Below are positions 12,442 to 25,530 of a DNA stretch of 64,000 bases, one piece after another; positions within the stretch are counted from its first letter, which is position 1, and every line of letters begins with the position of its first letter. Location: the NCBI GenBank assembly GCA_030063045.1, contig JAQSEB010000008.1, positions 1,984,001 to 2,048,000 of the forward strand. The letters are read 5' to 3'. A program made the translations under genes and the position numbers. The notes beneath the pieces are model-generated. The model was not told the origin of the DNA. It was given only the letters and a program-made list of their open reading frames with translations, and ran no database searches. The stretch comes from Pratylenchus scribneri. Lineage: Eukaryota; Nematoda; Chromadorea; Rhabditida; Pratylenchidae.

Positions 12442-14630
12442 TTAAATTTCACCCACCGTTGCATTATTCCTCTCCAATTTCGGACATAATCTGTTCCCAT
12501 ATTCGTCTTCTTCTTCCTCATCTTCATCCTTTTCTCCATCTTCCTCCTCCTCTTGAATTGGCTCCACCAATGGCTTCCTCTCTTCCAGATTCCTTCTCCG
12601 TTTTGATTTTCTCCTCGTCGATGATTCTTCCTCTCCATCCAATGATTTCGCCTCCGTTTCTATTCCAAGTAAATCCGTTGGAATTGCCAAAGGGACCATC
12701 CGCCGGTATAGCAGAAACCAAAGTGCCAATGTAATCGCTGTCACCCCAATTTCGGCCATCCAACATATATTCGGGCCAAATTTGGAATAAAGTAAACTTA
12801 AAATAATAATTATCAATTTATTATGCCAAAAATGTTATTTTACCTGATTGCCACTGGGCCAGCCATTCTGGCCATTCCACCACTCATTTGCAAAAATCCT
12901 TGATGGGTGCCTTGCCGCCTTGGTCCAATGATTTGTGAGAAAAGAGTATTCAAAGTGACATTGATGTTTGGGAAGGCAATCCCAATGAAGAGAATAAAAC
13001 AAATGTAGAAATAAATTGGCGACAATGGACGCACTGAATCACACCATGAAAATCTTTGCCGATCGCAGCCAACTTGTTCCTCTTTACTGCTTCCATTTGA
13101 TGGCACTAAAAATAGGTAGAATATAGATTTATCGATTGAATTAAGATTACCGTATGTTTGGACGCGGCCTGGCAAAAATGGATATTGGTATGTGAGAGCA
13201 TGGAAAAGTATGAGGGCGAACAATGAAAGCATCAAATTGAGTCGAAAATTCATTCTGAAAAAAGAAAATGAATAAAAATGGAAATTAAATTAATTTTTAC
13301 ATTTTATCAATTCGAAAGAGGATGAAGGCAATGTAGGTGAGGAAAGCCAAAAATGACATAATTCCTTGCTGAAATGGGCAAAATTATTATTGTTATTGGC
13401 ATTATTTTACCGCAATTGAGAAATATTTGACGGATTCATCTTTTGTCCAAGCGAACATCATCATTGCCAGAGGCGAGCCCAAACTAAATTTGAAATTAAT
13501 GAATAGAGAATTTGTGGAGAATAATAAATTTACGTTTCCAAATTTGTGTGAACAAACATTTGAGTGAATCGAGTTATATAGCAAAGAAGCATTGCTTTCA
13601 AATCGGGCGATGGCAATGTGAATTGAGGTGTTTGACCATTGTTTTGTACTTTCTGCAAATTATGGATTAATTTAATCCAAACAAAATAAAATACTCACCA
13701 ATCGAACACTAATAACGCCAGCATAAATTTCACGAAAGAGTTTATGAATGCAAATTGCATTCAATAAATTCATTGCACAAGCCAAAATTGCCGGAGCTGT
13801 GTACATTGAAATGCGCAATATTTTGGAACCCGGATATTGAAAGCCGGGATAGCCAATTGGTGTGAAAAGCAATTGAAATGCGGGACCCATCGTCATTCCT
13901 AAAATATTCACATAATTTTTAATTTAGTTTTGTCCAAATTACTTACCCAATGCCACCCCGCCTGTAACGAAAGCAATTGCACGTGATCGATCATGTTGTG
14001 TGCTGGCACTGGAGGAGTAGGCCTTTAATAAACTGATATTGCCTGAAAATAATAATGATAAAATGCATTGAAGTAAACAAAAAACATACTTGAACCAATT
14101 CCGGTGATGAATCGGGCAATTAAGAGAATGTATTTTCGTGTGGGTATGGAAAATAAATGGGTGACCAAGTAGAATGCATTCCCAATAAACATAAGTAACA
14201 ATCCAGTATAAAGAAGATAACGGATTTTGCGCATTCGATTGGAAATATATCCGACAATTGGCGATCCAAATAATTGGCCAAGGGAATAGACCTTAAATTA
14301 AATTAACTGTTTTAAAAGTAAAAAAAGATTAAACTTACGGCAACGATGTAGCCGAAGAATGTTTCCGTTGCTCTTTTGTCCAACTAAATTGTAAATGTAA
14401 TACTCAAATAAATAAAGTTGTTTAAAACATACAATTAGAAAATATTGCCACATTGAGGAAAAATAGAGAGAAAATTGCACGGAAGAACAAAAAGCCAATA
14501 ATGCACAAACATAAATTGATGTCCAATCTGTTGAAAGTTGCGGACATTCTCTTTCGGGAACTACATCGTTTTCTGGAGGCTGTCCCATCATTGGCGAATC
14601 AATTGGTGGAGGCTCACTGCCAAATATTGT
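12442..14630 (-). CDS. MFSD8/CLN7-like lysosomal major facilitator transporter
   Basis: About eleven exons encode a 12-helix major facilitator protein. It matches MFSD8 (CLN7), a lysosomal membrane transporter, in several blocks: WTSIYVCALLAF and SMWQYFLI in helix 1, then FFGYIVAVYSLGQLFGSPI, the loop-2/3 motif SNRMRKIRYL, ARFITGIGSSN, GMTMGPAFQLLFTPIG and TLFSQIIGPRRQGTHQGF near the C-terminus, with the GCDRQRFSWC lumenal loop before it. The tail after the last helix is long, acidic and Lys/Arg-rich (EERKPLVEP, then a Glu run), ending at 12442. Introns are 40-55 bp GT-AG. The first exon shown begins TIFGSEPPPID in phase 0 and contains internal methionines (MMGQPPEND), so translation could start there or in the exon at 15036-15290. 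Confidence 0.85.
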
Positions 14631-15035
14631 CTAAAAAAAGATTTTTAGCTAATAATTTGATTAGTTGTCATTTTTTATTTATTTAATTAGTTTATCTGTA
14701 TCAATCACATTGACAATAGTGATCAAAAAGATGAACGAGGTCGATTAATCCCATATTATCCACCTTTTTAGTTTTTTTTTTTTCATACTTTTTATTAAAA
14801 ATAAATATTTTGCCAAAATACATATAAAAAAATAAAATTTTTAATACAGTAAGCAAAAGTATTGATTGAAAATGCAACAAATTCATCCTTTCGGCATCAA
14901 AAGTTGCTACTTCTTCCTATCACTATTATTGAATTCTAAATTTAATATAATAGGATGGAATATTATTAGAATTAAAATGCAATCAGTTATCACTATTCCA
15001 TTGCTTCTTCATAAATTAAGACCATCTTTTTAAAC

Positions 15036-15290
15036 TAATTTGGGGGATATTGGTTGGACTTGCAAATATGGATGGACCTTCTCCATGGCAGCAAAAGCTT
15101 CATCCGCACTGGCAGAGGATTGAAGTGAGGAAAGGGAACGAAAAGGTCGAAGAATGGTGGAAGGTCGGTTTGGTGAGGAAGATGAACAAGAAGGCTGTTG
15201 CTCTTGGTCAAACGAGGAGAACGAGCCATCTGTAGAATTCGAGACTCCGGCATGTTGGTGACCATTTTGTTGGGAATGGTTTAAAGACAT
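15036..15290 (-). CDS. Ser-rich N-terminal exon, possibly exon 1 of the MFSD8-like gene
   Basis: The frame starts MSLNHSQQNGHQHAG and runs through Ser-rich sequence to MEKVHPYLQVQPISPKL. A GTTTAA donor follows in phase 0, matching the phase-0 acceptor at 14630, so it can be spliced to the transporter across a 0.4 kb intron. If unspliced, it stops two codons later as an 86-residue protein. I recognise no domain. The shared phase is only weak evidence (one in three by chance). Confidence 0.4.
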
Positions 15291-17155
15291 TTTTAATAAG
15301 GAGGCTGGAAAATTAGCTTTAATGGAAAAGGAATTAAAAGATTTATTTTGCCAGTTTATTTTTGTTAAAATTTACTGCTAAAATCCTATGGAGGTATATT
15401 TCATGCAAAAGGAAAACAGCAACGGAAAGGGAATATTATTTAATGGAATGAAATGACGTAAAATTTTCCTTAATGTGCAAAACAAATTGGGCCATAAATA
15501 TTATTAAAATTGCGACAAAATGGGTGGGTCCTGGGTGGCCAAAACAATGAAATGGTGAGTTGAATTACAAAGAATTGGGAATGAAAATGTAAAGTAGAGA
15601 TGTGTTATTATTTTGGATGGAATGAATCATTCATTTCATTCCATCTTGAAGCCGGAAAGCATAAAATAAATATATCAAACAATCATTGCCTTTCAATTAA
15701 ATTGATAAGGCGAATATATTTTTCGTAATTAGTATAATGTTGCGGTGGATGGAAATAAAAATAGTCAATTTCCAAATGAATTATGTTACTAAATAAGCGG
15801 ATTAATACTAAAATTTCTCATTTATTGACTTTTGATTGACCACGTGAAAAAGCAGCAAATTATTCAAAGGAAAATTATGATTTGAAAGTGAATGAATTGG
15901 TCACGAAAATGTTGAATTAATGAGTGTTCATTTTTAAAGAGGCTTTCATTGCGTGTTGGCCGGATGATGATGTTTGTTGACAGATCGAAATGGCTCCAAC
16001 CAACCAACTCTCGAGGAGGCTTTCCTTGCCATCTCGCTGCATCTTTGTTCTTTGATGCAAAGCATAAAGCCCGGCTGGCAGCAATAGTAGAAATGGACGA
16101 ATGAAAAGGAAAGCATTGGGCCAGTCGAGCAGAGAGGAAAACGGCGGGGGAAAAGAGGGAAATTGAGGCGATGGACGGCTAAAGGGGACAAAATAAAGAA
16201 AGCCGACACTATGGTGGAATTTGCCACTCATAACATAAATAGCCTCCATAAATCTCAGTTACTTCCAATTTTGTACTTACAAATTATTAGGCGAATTATT
16301 GTTGCAAATTCAGTAGGCCGCCTCAGAATGGATTTAGAATTTCTCCTCTCATATTTTGTTTATCTTTTATCTTTCTTCTTTACAATTTCTTCTATGTAAA
16401 TTTTGTTCATTAGCCTTTCTGAATTTGTCCGTGAATAGTGAATTGTGTTTTTGTTGTTTGTTTTGTTCATATCGAATTAATTTATCATAAATAATTTCAT
16501 TATCAATCCAAATATTCCAATTCAATCATACAATCAACATAAATTAAACTCATCCATTAAAGTGTGAAAAACCATTAATATGGTCCCATATTTTTGGAAT
16601 ATTTGATGATCTTCCACTCTCCAATTCTTCTTTCAGCTAATTTTGTCCATCTTGATCCCATTTTTAATCAGCAATTTATATTCAATTAATAACTTTTCTA
16701 TTGCTTCGAGGGAAAATGGGGAAGAAAGTGGTCGCCGAAAGGGGAAATGGCCATTTGATTTACATTGATTGGGGAAATAGGACGATTGAAAAAGAAAATG
16801 AAGAAATGCTGAAAGGGATCGATGATCGAAATCAAATCAGCCGACCTAAGGCCTCATTTTCACATAAAAATAGGACAAAAACAAATGGCACAGCTGCTGT
16901 TCAGCCAGTCAAAATAATCCAAATTTATACTTTATTTTCAATATAAATAACATTAATGAATGGAATAACAAAAACCAATGAAATGGCCAATCTAATTTTG
17001 GTTTTGAGCAATATAATGTTCACTTTGCCTTATCAGCGGTTTTGATTGCCCATTTTTAATTATTTTTTCTGCAAAAACTCCCCTCATTCCCGTCCATATT
17101 TCCTCTCCATTCCAATTTTCACATTAATAGCTGAAATAATAATTTAAGCCAAAAA
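15291..17155. other. Intergenic; no gene supported
   Basis: The minus strand at 15917-16249 has an open frame with a hydrophobic stretch (NAFLFIRPFLLLLPAGLYAL), but it has no homology or splice support. The rest is AT-rich spacer with the promoters of two divergently transcribed genes. Confidence 0.4.
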
Positions 17156-20100
17156 ATGTCCTCTCCAAGTAAAGAAGGTCTGCCGCCTTCTACTGTACCG
17201 AATCAGCAATGCCCACGTCCAAATCCATTTTCCACCTGTCTCCAATCTAATCGTCTTTCCACCCGTCAATGCCTCTTTTTGGTTGCTCTTTGTTTCGGTT
17301 CCGTTCTTTTGGTCGCATTGTTGGCTGGAAAAAGTCATCTTCGACATCGAATAACCTCGAATGGGGCCGGTGAATATCAACAATTTCAATTTCATCGACA
17401 AATGCCGGCAGAAGGAGCCATCGACCCGAATGGTCTGTTTGCCCTAAATTTTAATGCCAATTTGGAATATTTCCAACACTTCAGAAATTAGGGAGGCAAT
17501 CTTCTCGACAATCGACCCATCCAAAATTGCCTCCACTCTTCGAATGGTCACCCAACAGCCACATCAAGCAGGCACGACAGAAAATCGAAAAGTGGCTGAA
17601 CAAATTGCGGAATTGTGGCGACAAAATGGACTGGAAAGTAATTGGGCAAAATTATGACTGAAAATGATAATATTGTATTTAATTGGCAGAAGTGCGCCTG
17701 ATGGAATATGATGTTCTCCTTTCATATCCAAATTGGACATCGCCAAATCATATTGCAATTTTGGGCAAAGACGGCGAAGTGCAATTCCAATCCACGGGAT
17801 TAAGCCCCGATTTGATTCCACTAAATGGGGTTTTTAACCTAAATTTGAAGGAAATAAATTGATGGCCATTTTGCAGGGAGGAGATAATCTTCGCGCGGCC
17901 ATCCAATGGTTGGCCTATAGTGCAAATGGGACGGTGGAATCTGAGCCAATTTATTGCCATTATGGACGGCCAGAGGACTTTGAAAGGCTGGAAAAGGAAT
18001 TTGGCATTGCCGATTTGAAAGGTAAAATACGGGAGAAAATGGAAAGAGGATAGCATTTGGAAATTAAGGTAAAATCGCCATAATCAGATACGGCGAAGAT
18101 TTTCGTGGTGATAAAGTCAAACATGCGGAAATGAGGGGCGCAGCCGCAGCCATTCTATTCTCGGATCCGGTTGAAGTAGCCGGACAAGGGGCGGATGAAG
18201 GTGGGCCAAAAATTGAGAGGAAAATGAATGGATTAAGGGGAAGGGGATATTGGAATAGTAAAATTATGCTTGGAAAGTGTTCCCGCGAACGGACCAATTG
18301 CCCGGGGAAGGGGTACAACGAGGCACAGTGATGGAATGGAATGGAGACCCATTGACACCGTTGTTGCCAGCACGACACGATTTTCATCGGGAAAAAACAA
18401 TTCCGCAGGTTTTTTTGTGAGCAAAATTGCGGCAAGGGCAGGCAGCAATTTGGACGGCATTCATTCATTATTTTCCATTTTCTAATTAACCAAAATAACA
18501 AAAAAAAACCCAAAAATAGCCGAAAATATGTGCTTATTAGATTTAACATTTCCCTCGACCACTTGGTTACCGGCAAATGGTGTACAAAGGGGTTCAATCC
18601 TTTCAAAGGCATCTGGCGATCCGTTGACCCCCTTTTTGCCTTCTCGCAGTGATTTTGCCCGGGGCAAAACAATTGAGGAGGTGATTGGAAAGAATGGAGT
18701 ACTGTGGTGGAAGGGGGCAAGGCAGCAATGAATTCAAGCAAATAAATAAATATTAATGCTTTCGCTTTATTTTATTAACAAATAATACTAACAAATACTA
18801 ACCTAAAATAACCAAACTAACCTAAAATGAAATGATTCAATCATTTATATTTAAGATTATTTGATGATAATTCAATTACGATTTTACAATATTTTTTATA
18901 ATTATATAATTCAAATTAGAATCAGCATTCCCGCATAGTACTTGGCTTCCCCCGAACGGTGTTCAACGGGGAAGTGTGATGGATTTGAAGGGGGACCCAT
19001 TGAGTCCATTGCTGCCTGCCCGCAGCGACTTTTTCCGGGACAAAACCCCGGAACAGGTCCTCCATTTGAATCCACCTCATACTTCACTCAATTTTACTCA
19101 AATTTATAGGCCAAAAGAGAGAAGCTAATCCCCACAATTCCTGTCCTTCCTTTGGGCTTTGCCGATGCAAAACAAATTCTTAGCCGAATGGGAGGACCAA
19201 AAGTGCCAAAAGAATGGCAAGGTGGAATAAATGTGGAATATCGGATTGGACCTGGTTTTGGTGAAAATGAGGAAAAAGGAGGAAAATTGCGGGTTGAAGT
19301 GAATTCAAATTTGGAAATAAAGTAGGCGAATGCGGAAAATGGGATAATCGACAATTTGGCCATAGGACCATCCAAAATGTTGTTGGCCTAATCCGAGGAG
19401 CGGATGAGCCGGATTCATGGGTGCTTCTTGGCAATCATTTTGATGCTTGGGTTTATGGGGCAATTGACCCAAATTCGGGCACAGCAATCCTCGGTGAAGT
19501 GGCCAGGGCCTTCACAGAGGCAATCAAAACAAAAGAGTGGAGACCAAAAAGGACTTTGGTCTTTTGTGCCTGGGATGCCGAGGAATATGGGCTCATTGGG
19601 TAATAAATGAATAATTATGCCAAAATATTTTCATTCGTTCATTAAAGTTCGACGGAATTTGTGCAGGAATTTGCGGATTTATTGCGCGATCGTGCCGTTG
19701 TCTATTTGAATGTTGATTTAATTTCCCACAACCAATCACTGTTTGTCCCTCCCCTTTTCCCCCTCAAATGCCCATCAATTTCAGCGATGTTCGCACTGTG
19801 CCTTCCCTCTATCAAGCGGTCACTGATGCCGCCAAATTCGTCCAAAATCCGGTGAAATCTGAACGAGAAAAAGGCCGCCAAACTATTTTTGACACTTGGA
19901 AAATGCATTTTCCATCAAAGAGCAGCTGGTTGCCGGAAATCCCAAAAATGAATTTGCCCGGGGGCGGCAGTGACCATATGTTTGTATTGTGCCATTTGGC
20001 ATTAAATTAATTTAATTTTGGGCACAGGTCATTCCTCAATTTCTTGGGCATTCCGGTTGTGGATTTCACCTATCGAAATGCCTCATGGAATTCGTATCCC

Positions 20101-20809
20101 CTTTACCATTCCCGATATGAAATTCCATTTGTCAATGAACATTTATTCGATCATGATAATTTGGCTGTAATTTAATTATATATATTTTTTATTTATAATT
20201 TAAAGGTGCACAAAGCTGTTGGTCAATATTGGGCAGAATTGGCTCGGTCTTTTGCCGATTCCCCCCTTCTCCCAATAAATGCCACAATTTTTGCACAAAA
20301 ACTTCTCATCGATTATTTGGGCCAAACAAAGCAATCCATCAATGAATTACATTCAAAATATCCGGCCGAAATGGCCGCAGCACTCCAACAAATGTCCAAT
20401 TTAGAAAAGCAATCCAAACTTTTCCTTCAACAATCTCACGATTTTGACTTTCATTTGGCCATTTCGGGTGGACCTGAATTTGGGAATCGACGACTCCGCA
20501 AAATTGATCAATGCTTCATTAATCCGGCAATGGGATTGGCGGAAAAAGAGCCAGAAAAGCGGCATGTCCTTTTCTCCCTTTCCGATGATGACACTTATTC
20601 CGCATCGGTGATGGCCGCCGTTGGGCAAAAGGTGGGGAAAATAAATATTAAAGAAATAATCAAAATTCATTCAATTTAAGATAAATGAATTGGCCAAGGA
20701 GGGGGATGCCGGCAAAAGAATGGAATTAGGTAGACAATTGGCCCTTCAGCTCACCGTCGTCCAATATTCAGTCCTTTGTGCCACAAATACGCTCAAACCT
20801 TTCCTTTAA
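17156..20809 (+). CDS. Glutamate carboxypeptidase II (NAALADase/PSMA-like, M28B) with alternative exons
   Basis: This is a type II membrane zinc peptidase of the GCPII family, which removes C-terminal glutamate from peptides or folate. A cytoplasmic N-terminus of about 38 residues is followed by one helix ([19 protein letters not shown]). The PA/apical region begins [15 protein letters not shown]; the metal site contains [17 protein letters not shown] (His and bridging Asp), DAEEYG (catalytic Glu and ligand Glu), LNVDLIS (Asp) and YPLYHS (His). A dimerisation-like domain ends TLKPFL. Constitutive exons: 17156-17432, 17485-17637, 17690-17829, 17877-18021, 18069-18200, 19110-19321, 19366-19599, 19648-19740, 19785-19979, 20028-20166, 20206-20631, 20681-20809. 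Between 18200 and 19110 lie three interchangeable exons listed separately. It is followed in tandem by a neprilysin gene. Confidence 0.92.
18278..18408 (+). other. Alternative exon A of the GCPII gene
   Basis: 131 bp, entry phase 1, exit phase 0, canonical AG/GT borders. It encodes [18 protein letters not shown] then [14 protein letters not shown] and REKTIPQ, the segment that in human GCPII carries GGVQRGN and DPLTPGY. The residue equal to human Asn257 is Thr here. Confidence 0.85.
18541..18680 (+). other. Alternative exon B of the GCPII gene
   Basis: 140 bp with the same phases as exon A and AG/GT borders. It encodes [17 protein letters not shown] then [14 protein letters not shown] and RGKTIEE. 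It aligns with exons A and C over its whole length apart from 1-3 residues. Confidence 0.85.
18920..19056 (+). other. Alternative exon C of the GCPII gene
   Basis: 137 bp with the same phases and AG/GT borders. It encodes [17 protein letters not shown] then [14 protein letters not shown] and RDKTPEQ. The Thr that binds calcium in human GCPII (Thr269) is Ser here, while exons A and B keep Thr. Confidence 0.85.
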
Positions 20810-22744
20810 ATTTTGATGAATTTTTCCAATTAAAAATTGTGCAATAAATTATATGGCCAATATTCAATGCTTAAATATTATTATTTTTTGCTAAATATTT
20901 GATTGCTCCAAAAATAGCCAAAATCATTCTAGCAGGGTGATCTCTGCTGCTGTTGATGAATTCCTCTCTATGGACAAAATAATTCGGCACATTCCTTCCC
21001 GTCGCCAATTGTCCCCTTCCCCCTTTTCCTTGATCCCCTCCCTCATCACCAAAATGTCCCTTCTGCGTCAATGGCCGCCCACAACCCCCCAAGGGATATT
21101 CAAAGGGAGGGAAATGAAATTCGATCGGTGACAATTCCTCATTTTCCCTTCCATATTTACGAGAATTAAGAGCCAGTCAAAAACCCGGAATGAGCTAATC
21201 CAAAACCCGGACCATCCCCTTGCCATTCAACCCAAAGCCATCCAACAAATCCATGTCCATCTCCCACCGTTTCCAATATCTATTGCATTGTTTAAACCAA
21301 TCCAAACAAGAATAATCCATTCATTTTTTTTGTCCATCCTCCAATTGTCCATTCCTCTACCTGGAATTGCGCAATTTATTCCCCCATTTTGCGTTCATTC
21401 TTTGTTCATTCACGTTCAATTTTATATTAAAAATAAACTGGATCCTCCCACCCAAAATCCATTCATTTCCTTCCTCCACATGGCGCCCAAAATCAACTCA
21501 ATGCGTAAATCGACTTAAATCGAGAAAAAATGGAGGAGTTTTGGGTAGAATAGATCGATCCCATCCATTCATTCATCCATCCTTTATTTCCCCCCTTTTT
21601 TACACTGCGCACGAACTCTAAACTGTTCCCAAAACCCAAAATTATTAATGAATGAATTGGAATGATAAAAATAGACGAAAAAATTACAAAATTAAAATTG
21701 ACCAAAAATTGGGGGAATAATTAATCAATCAAAGGGCAGAATGATGATCTCAATCCACTCTCAATTAAATATTAATTCGGGAATAGGGCAGTCGATCAAT
21801 CAATCTCATAAATTGGTGGGGAATGCGCCAAATTGGTTTATTTCCCCCTCCAATTAATAATTATTCTTCCATTCATTTCCGTTCCGCCTATTTTTCCCAT
21901 TCTTCCCAAAGTCCACTCTCCACCTTCATTCATTCATTTTCTTGGTCCATTCCATTCCTCCTTCTCTGAAAAGATGATCCGATTTCGGCGGCTTACTTAT
22001 TTTGGCCAAAAACTCTTCCATTCTTTTCTTTTGTCCCTTTGTGTCCATTTTCCAACCCAAAATTCATTCAAAGGCTTCGTCGCCCAAATTTTCATTATTT
22101 CTAAAATTTTTTGTCCATTTCCCAAAAAAAAACAACATTTTTTTGTTATTTTGACTGGTCTCCTCCTCAAAAAGGGCCTAATTTGATTAATCTTTTGCCA
22201 TTATTTTTGTTCCCTCCACCCAAAATCCTTCATCAAAGTGCATAATTCCCACAGTCTTTGCCCCTTTTTTCCGAAAATTCATCGTTCACCTTTCATTTCG
22301 GTCTACCGGTTTTCTTTGCTCAAATTAGATTCGTTTTTGCCCATTTGATTGGGGCAATAAATGGGATAAACTTTTTCGAGGGCCCATTCAGTCCCAAAAA
22401 ATGATGATTGTGGCTGATTTCCTCCGATGAATGAATGACTTTTCCTCTTCCATTTTTGCCCTTTCATTTGGCATTTGGCCTCATCGCCATCTTTTGGTCT
22501 CGACGACCATTGTTCTCTTTAGGAAGGAAGGAAGGAAGGAAGGAAATGGGCCAAAAGGAACAACGCAATTCCGCATTCAAATAAATAAATTGGGGGAAAA
22601 TGGAAATGGGGATATGCCATTGGGGAAGTCCTGCTCCCTTCGTTGAGTTGAGAATTTGACTTCATTTGTCCATTTTCAGTGTGCACAATTCAAATTCACT
22701 CAAACTTATTCCATTCAAAACATTTTCAACATTTTTCCAAAAAA
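20810..22744. other. Intergenic, CT-rich; no gene seen
   Basis: Mostly C/T-rich low-complexity sequence with many CCATTCATT motifs and a short GGAA tetranucleotide array near 22520-22545. Open frames are compositional. It separates the two peptidase genes and should contain the neprilysin promoter. Confidence 0.45.
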
Positions 22745-25530
22745 ATGTCTCCTTCTGCTTTGCTTCTTTCCACGGCACTTTTCTTGCTTGGAGGTCCCGT
22801 TGCCACCTGCCTTCCCTCAATGCGTTCAATGCCGGCTGCCCAAAATGGTTTTATTTAATATCATCCAATGTGTATTCTTCTCCTCCAGATGAAAAGGGCC
22901 AATCCGCTTCTCGACCACCCCCTCCCCTCCATTTGAATGCCAATTTTTCCTCATCCATCCCATCCAATCGCCATTTATTACCCCACCCCCCTCCAATGAT
23001 GGCCCATCCAATGCTTTCCCTTCACGATCCGTTACCGCCAATTCAAAACGAAAATCGACTTGAAAATCAAATCATCGAAGTGGACGCCGGCCCCGGATTC
23101 CAAAGAGCCGCCGCACTTTTTCGGCAATCCGTCGATGAGAGGGTCGATCCATGCGAAGGTGAATTTTATATCCAAAAATGATTATTTTATATTTCATTTT
23201 TTGTAGATTTTTTTGAGTTTGCCTGCGGCAAATGGGTGGCAAATAATCCAATCCCAGACGACTTAACTTCCTACGGTCATTTTAGTGAATTGCGTGAAAA
23301 AGTGAACAATGAAATGAGGGGTAAATCCAATGAAATAAAATAAAACAAAATAATTCATTTTTATAGAATTATTCGAAGACCCGGAACCCTCCTCCTCGCA
23401 TGCCATAAATCAATTGAAATCATTGTACAAAGGTTGTATGGATGTGCAGGATTTGAATGCACGAAAAAGTTCGGAATTGTTGAACCGAATTGAGGAATAC
23501 GGATTTTGGCCCATAATTCATCGGACAAAATGGCATTCAGATAATTTTGATTTGACCAAATTGTTGGTGGATGTTGGCCAATCCAGGGCAATCGACGTTT
23601 TTATTGATGTTTATGTTTCATTGGACCAAAAGAATGTTAGCCGAAGATTGCTGAATTTTGATCAGGGCGGATTGGGATTGGGGTCCGGAGCAAGGGATTA
23701 TTATTTGAATGAAACAAGGCATGGAAAACAGATGAAGGCATACGCAAATTATATGAAACAAAAGGTGGAAATATTGCTGGAATTGACATTTAAATTAATT
23801 CTATTTTAGATTCATTCATTTGCGGCCGATGCTGGATTGGCACGATCGAAGGAGGAAATTGGAAAGGAGGTAGAGGAAATTGTCCAATTTGAGAAGGAAT
23901 TCGCCCAAATATTGGTGCCGGATGAGGAAAGGAGAAATTACACAAAAATGTTCGTTCAATTGAATTATTCCACCCATTATTATTAATCATTCATTCAGGT
24001 ACAATGTTCGCCGCCTTTCTGACATGAATGGAATATTCCCATTGATGAATTGGACCATCTATTTTCAATGGCTTGTCCCAGAGGATATGCGCGATTATTT
24101 GGCCTCCGACCCTGAGGTCATTTTGGCCGAGCCCGAATTCTTTGATCGACTTTCTGATCTTTTACGACGAACGGACAAAAGAGTTGTGGCCAATTATGTT
24201 TTTTGGAGATATGCCTCAGCCTGGTCATTCCAACTGGATGAACGATACGATGACATTCAGCAGGAATTTTTGCGCGATTTTCTCGGCAAAAAGGCAAAAA
24301 GTCCCCGATGGAAGGATTGTTCATCGGCCGCATCGACCAGAATGAGTTATGCCAGTGGGGCAATGTACGTGAGGAAACATTTTGATCGGTCGAGCAAGGC
24401 GGCGGCACTGGAAATGATCGAAGATTTGAGAATGTCATTTAGGGAAATGTTGGGATTGAATGATTGGATGGACAAAGGAACAAAGGAAACGGCATTGGAA
24501 AAAGGTGGATTTGGTTGAAGAATTGAGCAATTTTTGGTTATTTTTAGCTGAACAAATGTTAAGTTTGATTGGATTCCCCGATTTTCTCTACAATGACACA
24601 AAATTGGATGAATATTACGAAAATTTCACATTGGATTCAACGGACCATTATGCATTACAAGTGGAAAAAGCCAGCATTTGGGCACAGAAAAAAGCATTCC
24701 GCCGATTGATTGAGGAGGTGGACAGAGAGGAATTCGGCACAAGCAGTGCCGTCGTGAATGCATTCTATTCAGGCGTCAAAAATGCAATTAGTCCGTTTAA
24801 AATTGCCAAAATAAATTATTCCTTCAATTTTAGCATTCCCCGCGGCCATTTTGCAGGCGCCCTTCTTTGATCAATCATTCCCAAAGGCCGTCAATTACGG
24901 TGGAATTGGAGCCGTCATTGGGCATGAAATCACACATGGATTCGATGACCAGGGGGCACAATTTGATGGAATTGGCAATTTGAAGGATTGGTGGGATCCA
25001 AGCACCCAAAATAGATTCATTGAAAGGAAGGCAAGTGAATTGGAATAAAAAAGGGGAATTAATTAACTAATTTGCAGAAATGCATAATTGACCAATATTC
25101 CTCATTTGAAGTGCCAGACACGAATTTGCGGGTGAATGGCATTCTCACCCAAGGGGAAAATATAGCCGATAATGGGGGAATAAAACAGGCATTGGCCGCC
25201 TATCGAGCCTATTTACGAAAATTGGGCCGAGAGGAAAAGCGGCTGCCCGGTTTTGAACGATATGACAATGAACAATTATTCTTCATAAGTTATGCACAAA
25301 CATGGTAAGGAAATGTATTCATTCAAATTCTAAATTATATTCATTTAAATCTAATAAGGTGCGGGCATACAAAACCAGAAACATTGATTCGACAAATTCT
25401 AACTGATCCTCACTCTCCGTATCGATATCGAGTGAATGGTGTTGTTGTGAATCAACCAGAATTTGCCAAGGCTTTTCATTGTCCAGCCGGTGCCAAAATG
25501 AACCCAGAGAGGAGATGTGCAGTTTGGTGA
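22745..25530 (+). CDS. Neprilysin-like M13 zinc metallopeptidase, probably secreted
   Basis: M13 ectopeptidases cleave small peptides. The start at 22745 gives a signal peptide (ALLLSTALFLLGGPVAT) rather than the usual type II anchor, so the enzyme is probably secreted. Then come DPCEDFFEFACGKW (family N-terminal Cys motif), NAFYSGVKN (substrate-backbone Asn-Ala), IGHEITHGFDDQG (HExxH zinc site with catalytic Glu), GENIADNGG (third zinc ligand Glu), and the end FHCPAGAKMNPERRCAVW with the conserved CxxW terminus. Exons include 22745-22847, 22889-23158, 23207-23320, 23367-23764, 23810-23949, 23999-24504, 24548-24790, 24834-25034, 25078-25304 and 25359-25530. A Pro/His-rich linker precedes the catalytic region. 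All key residues are present. Confidence 0.93.

Noticed and set aside
15917..16249. Minus-strand frame of 110 residues with a hydrophobic stretch
   Set aside because: Two overlapping frames look equally good, and no homology, signal cut or neighbouring exon supports either.
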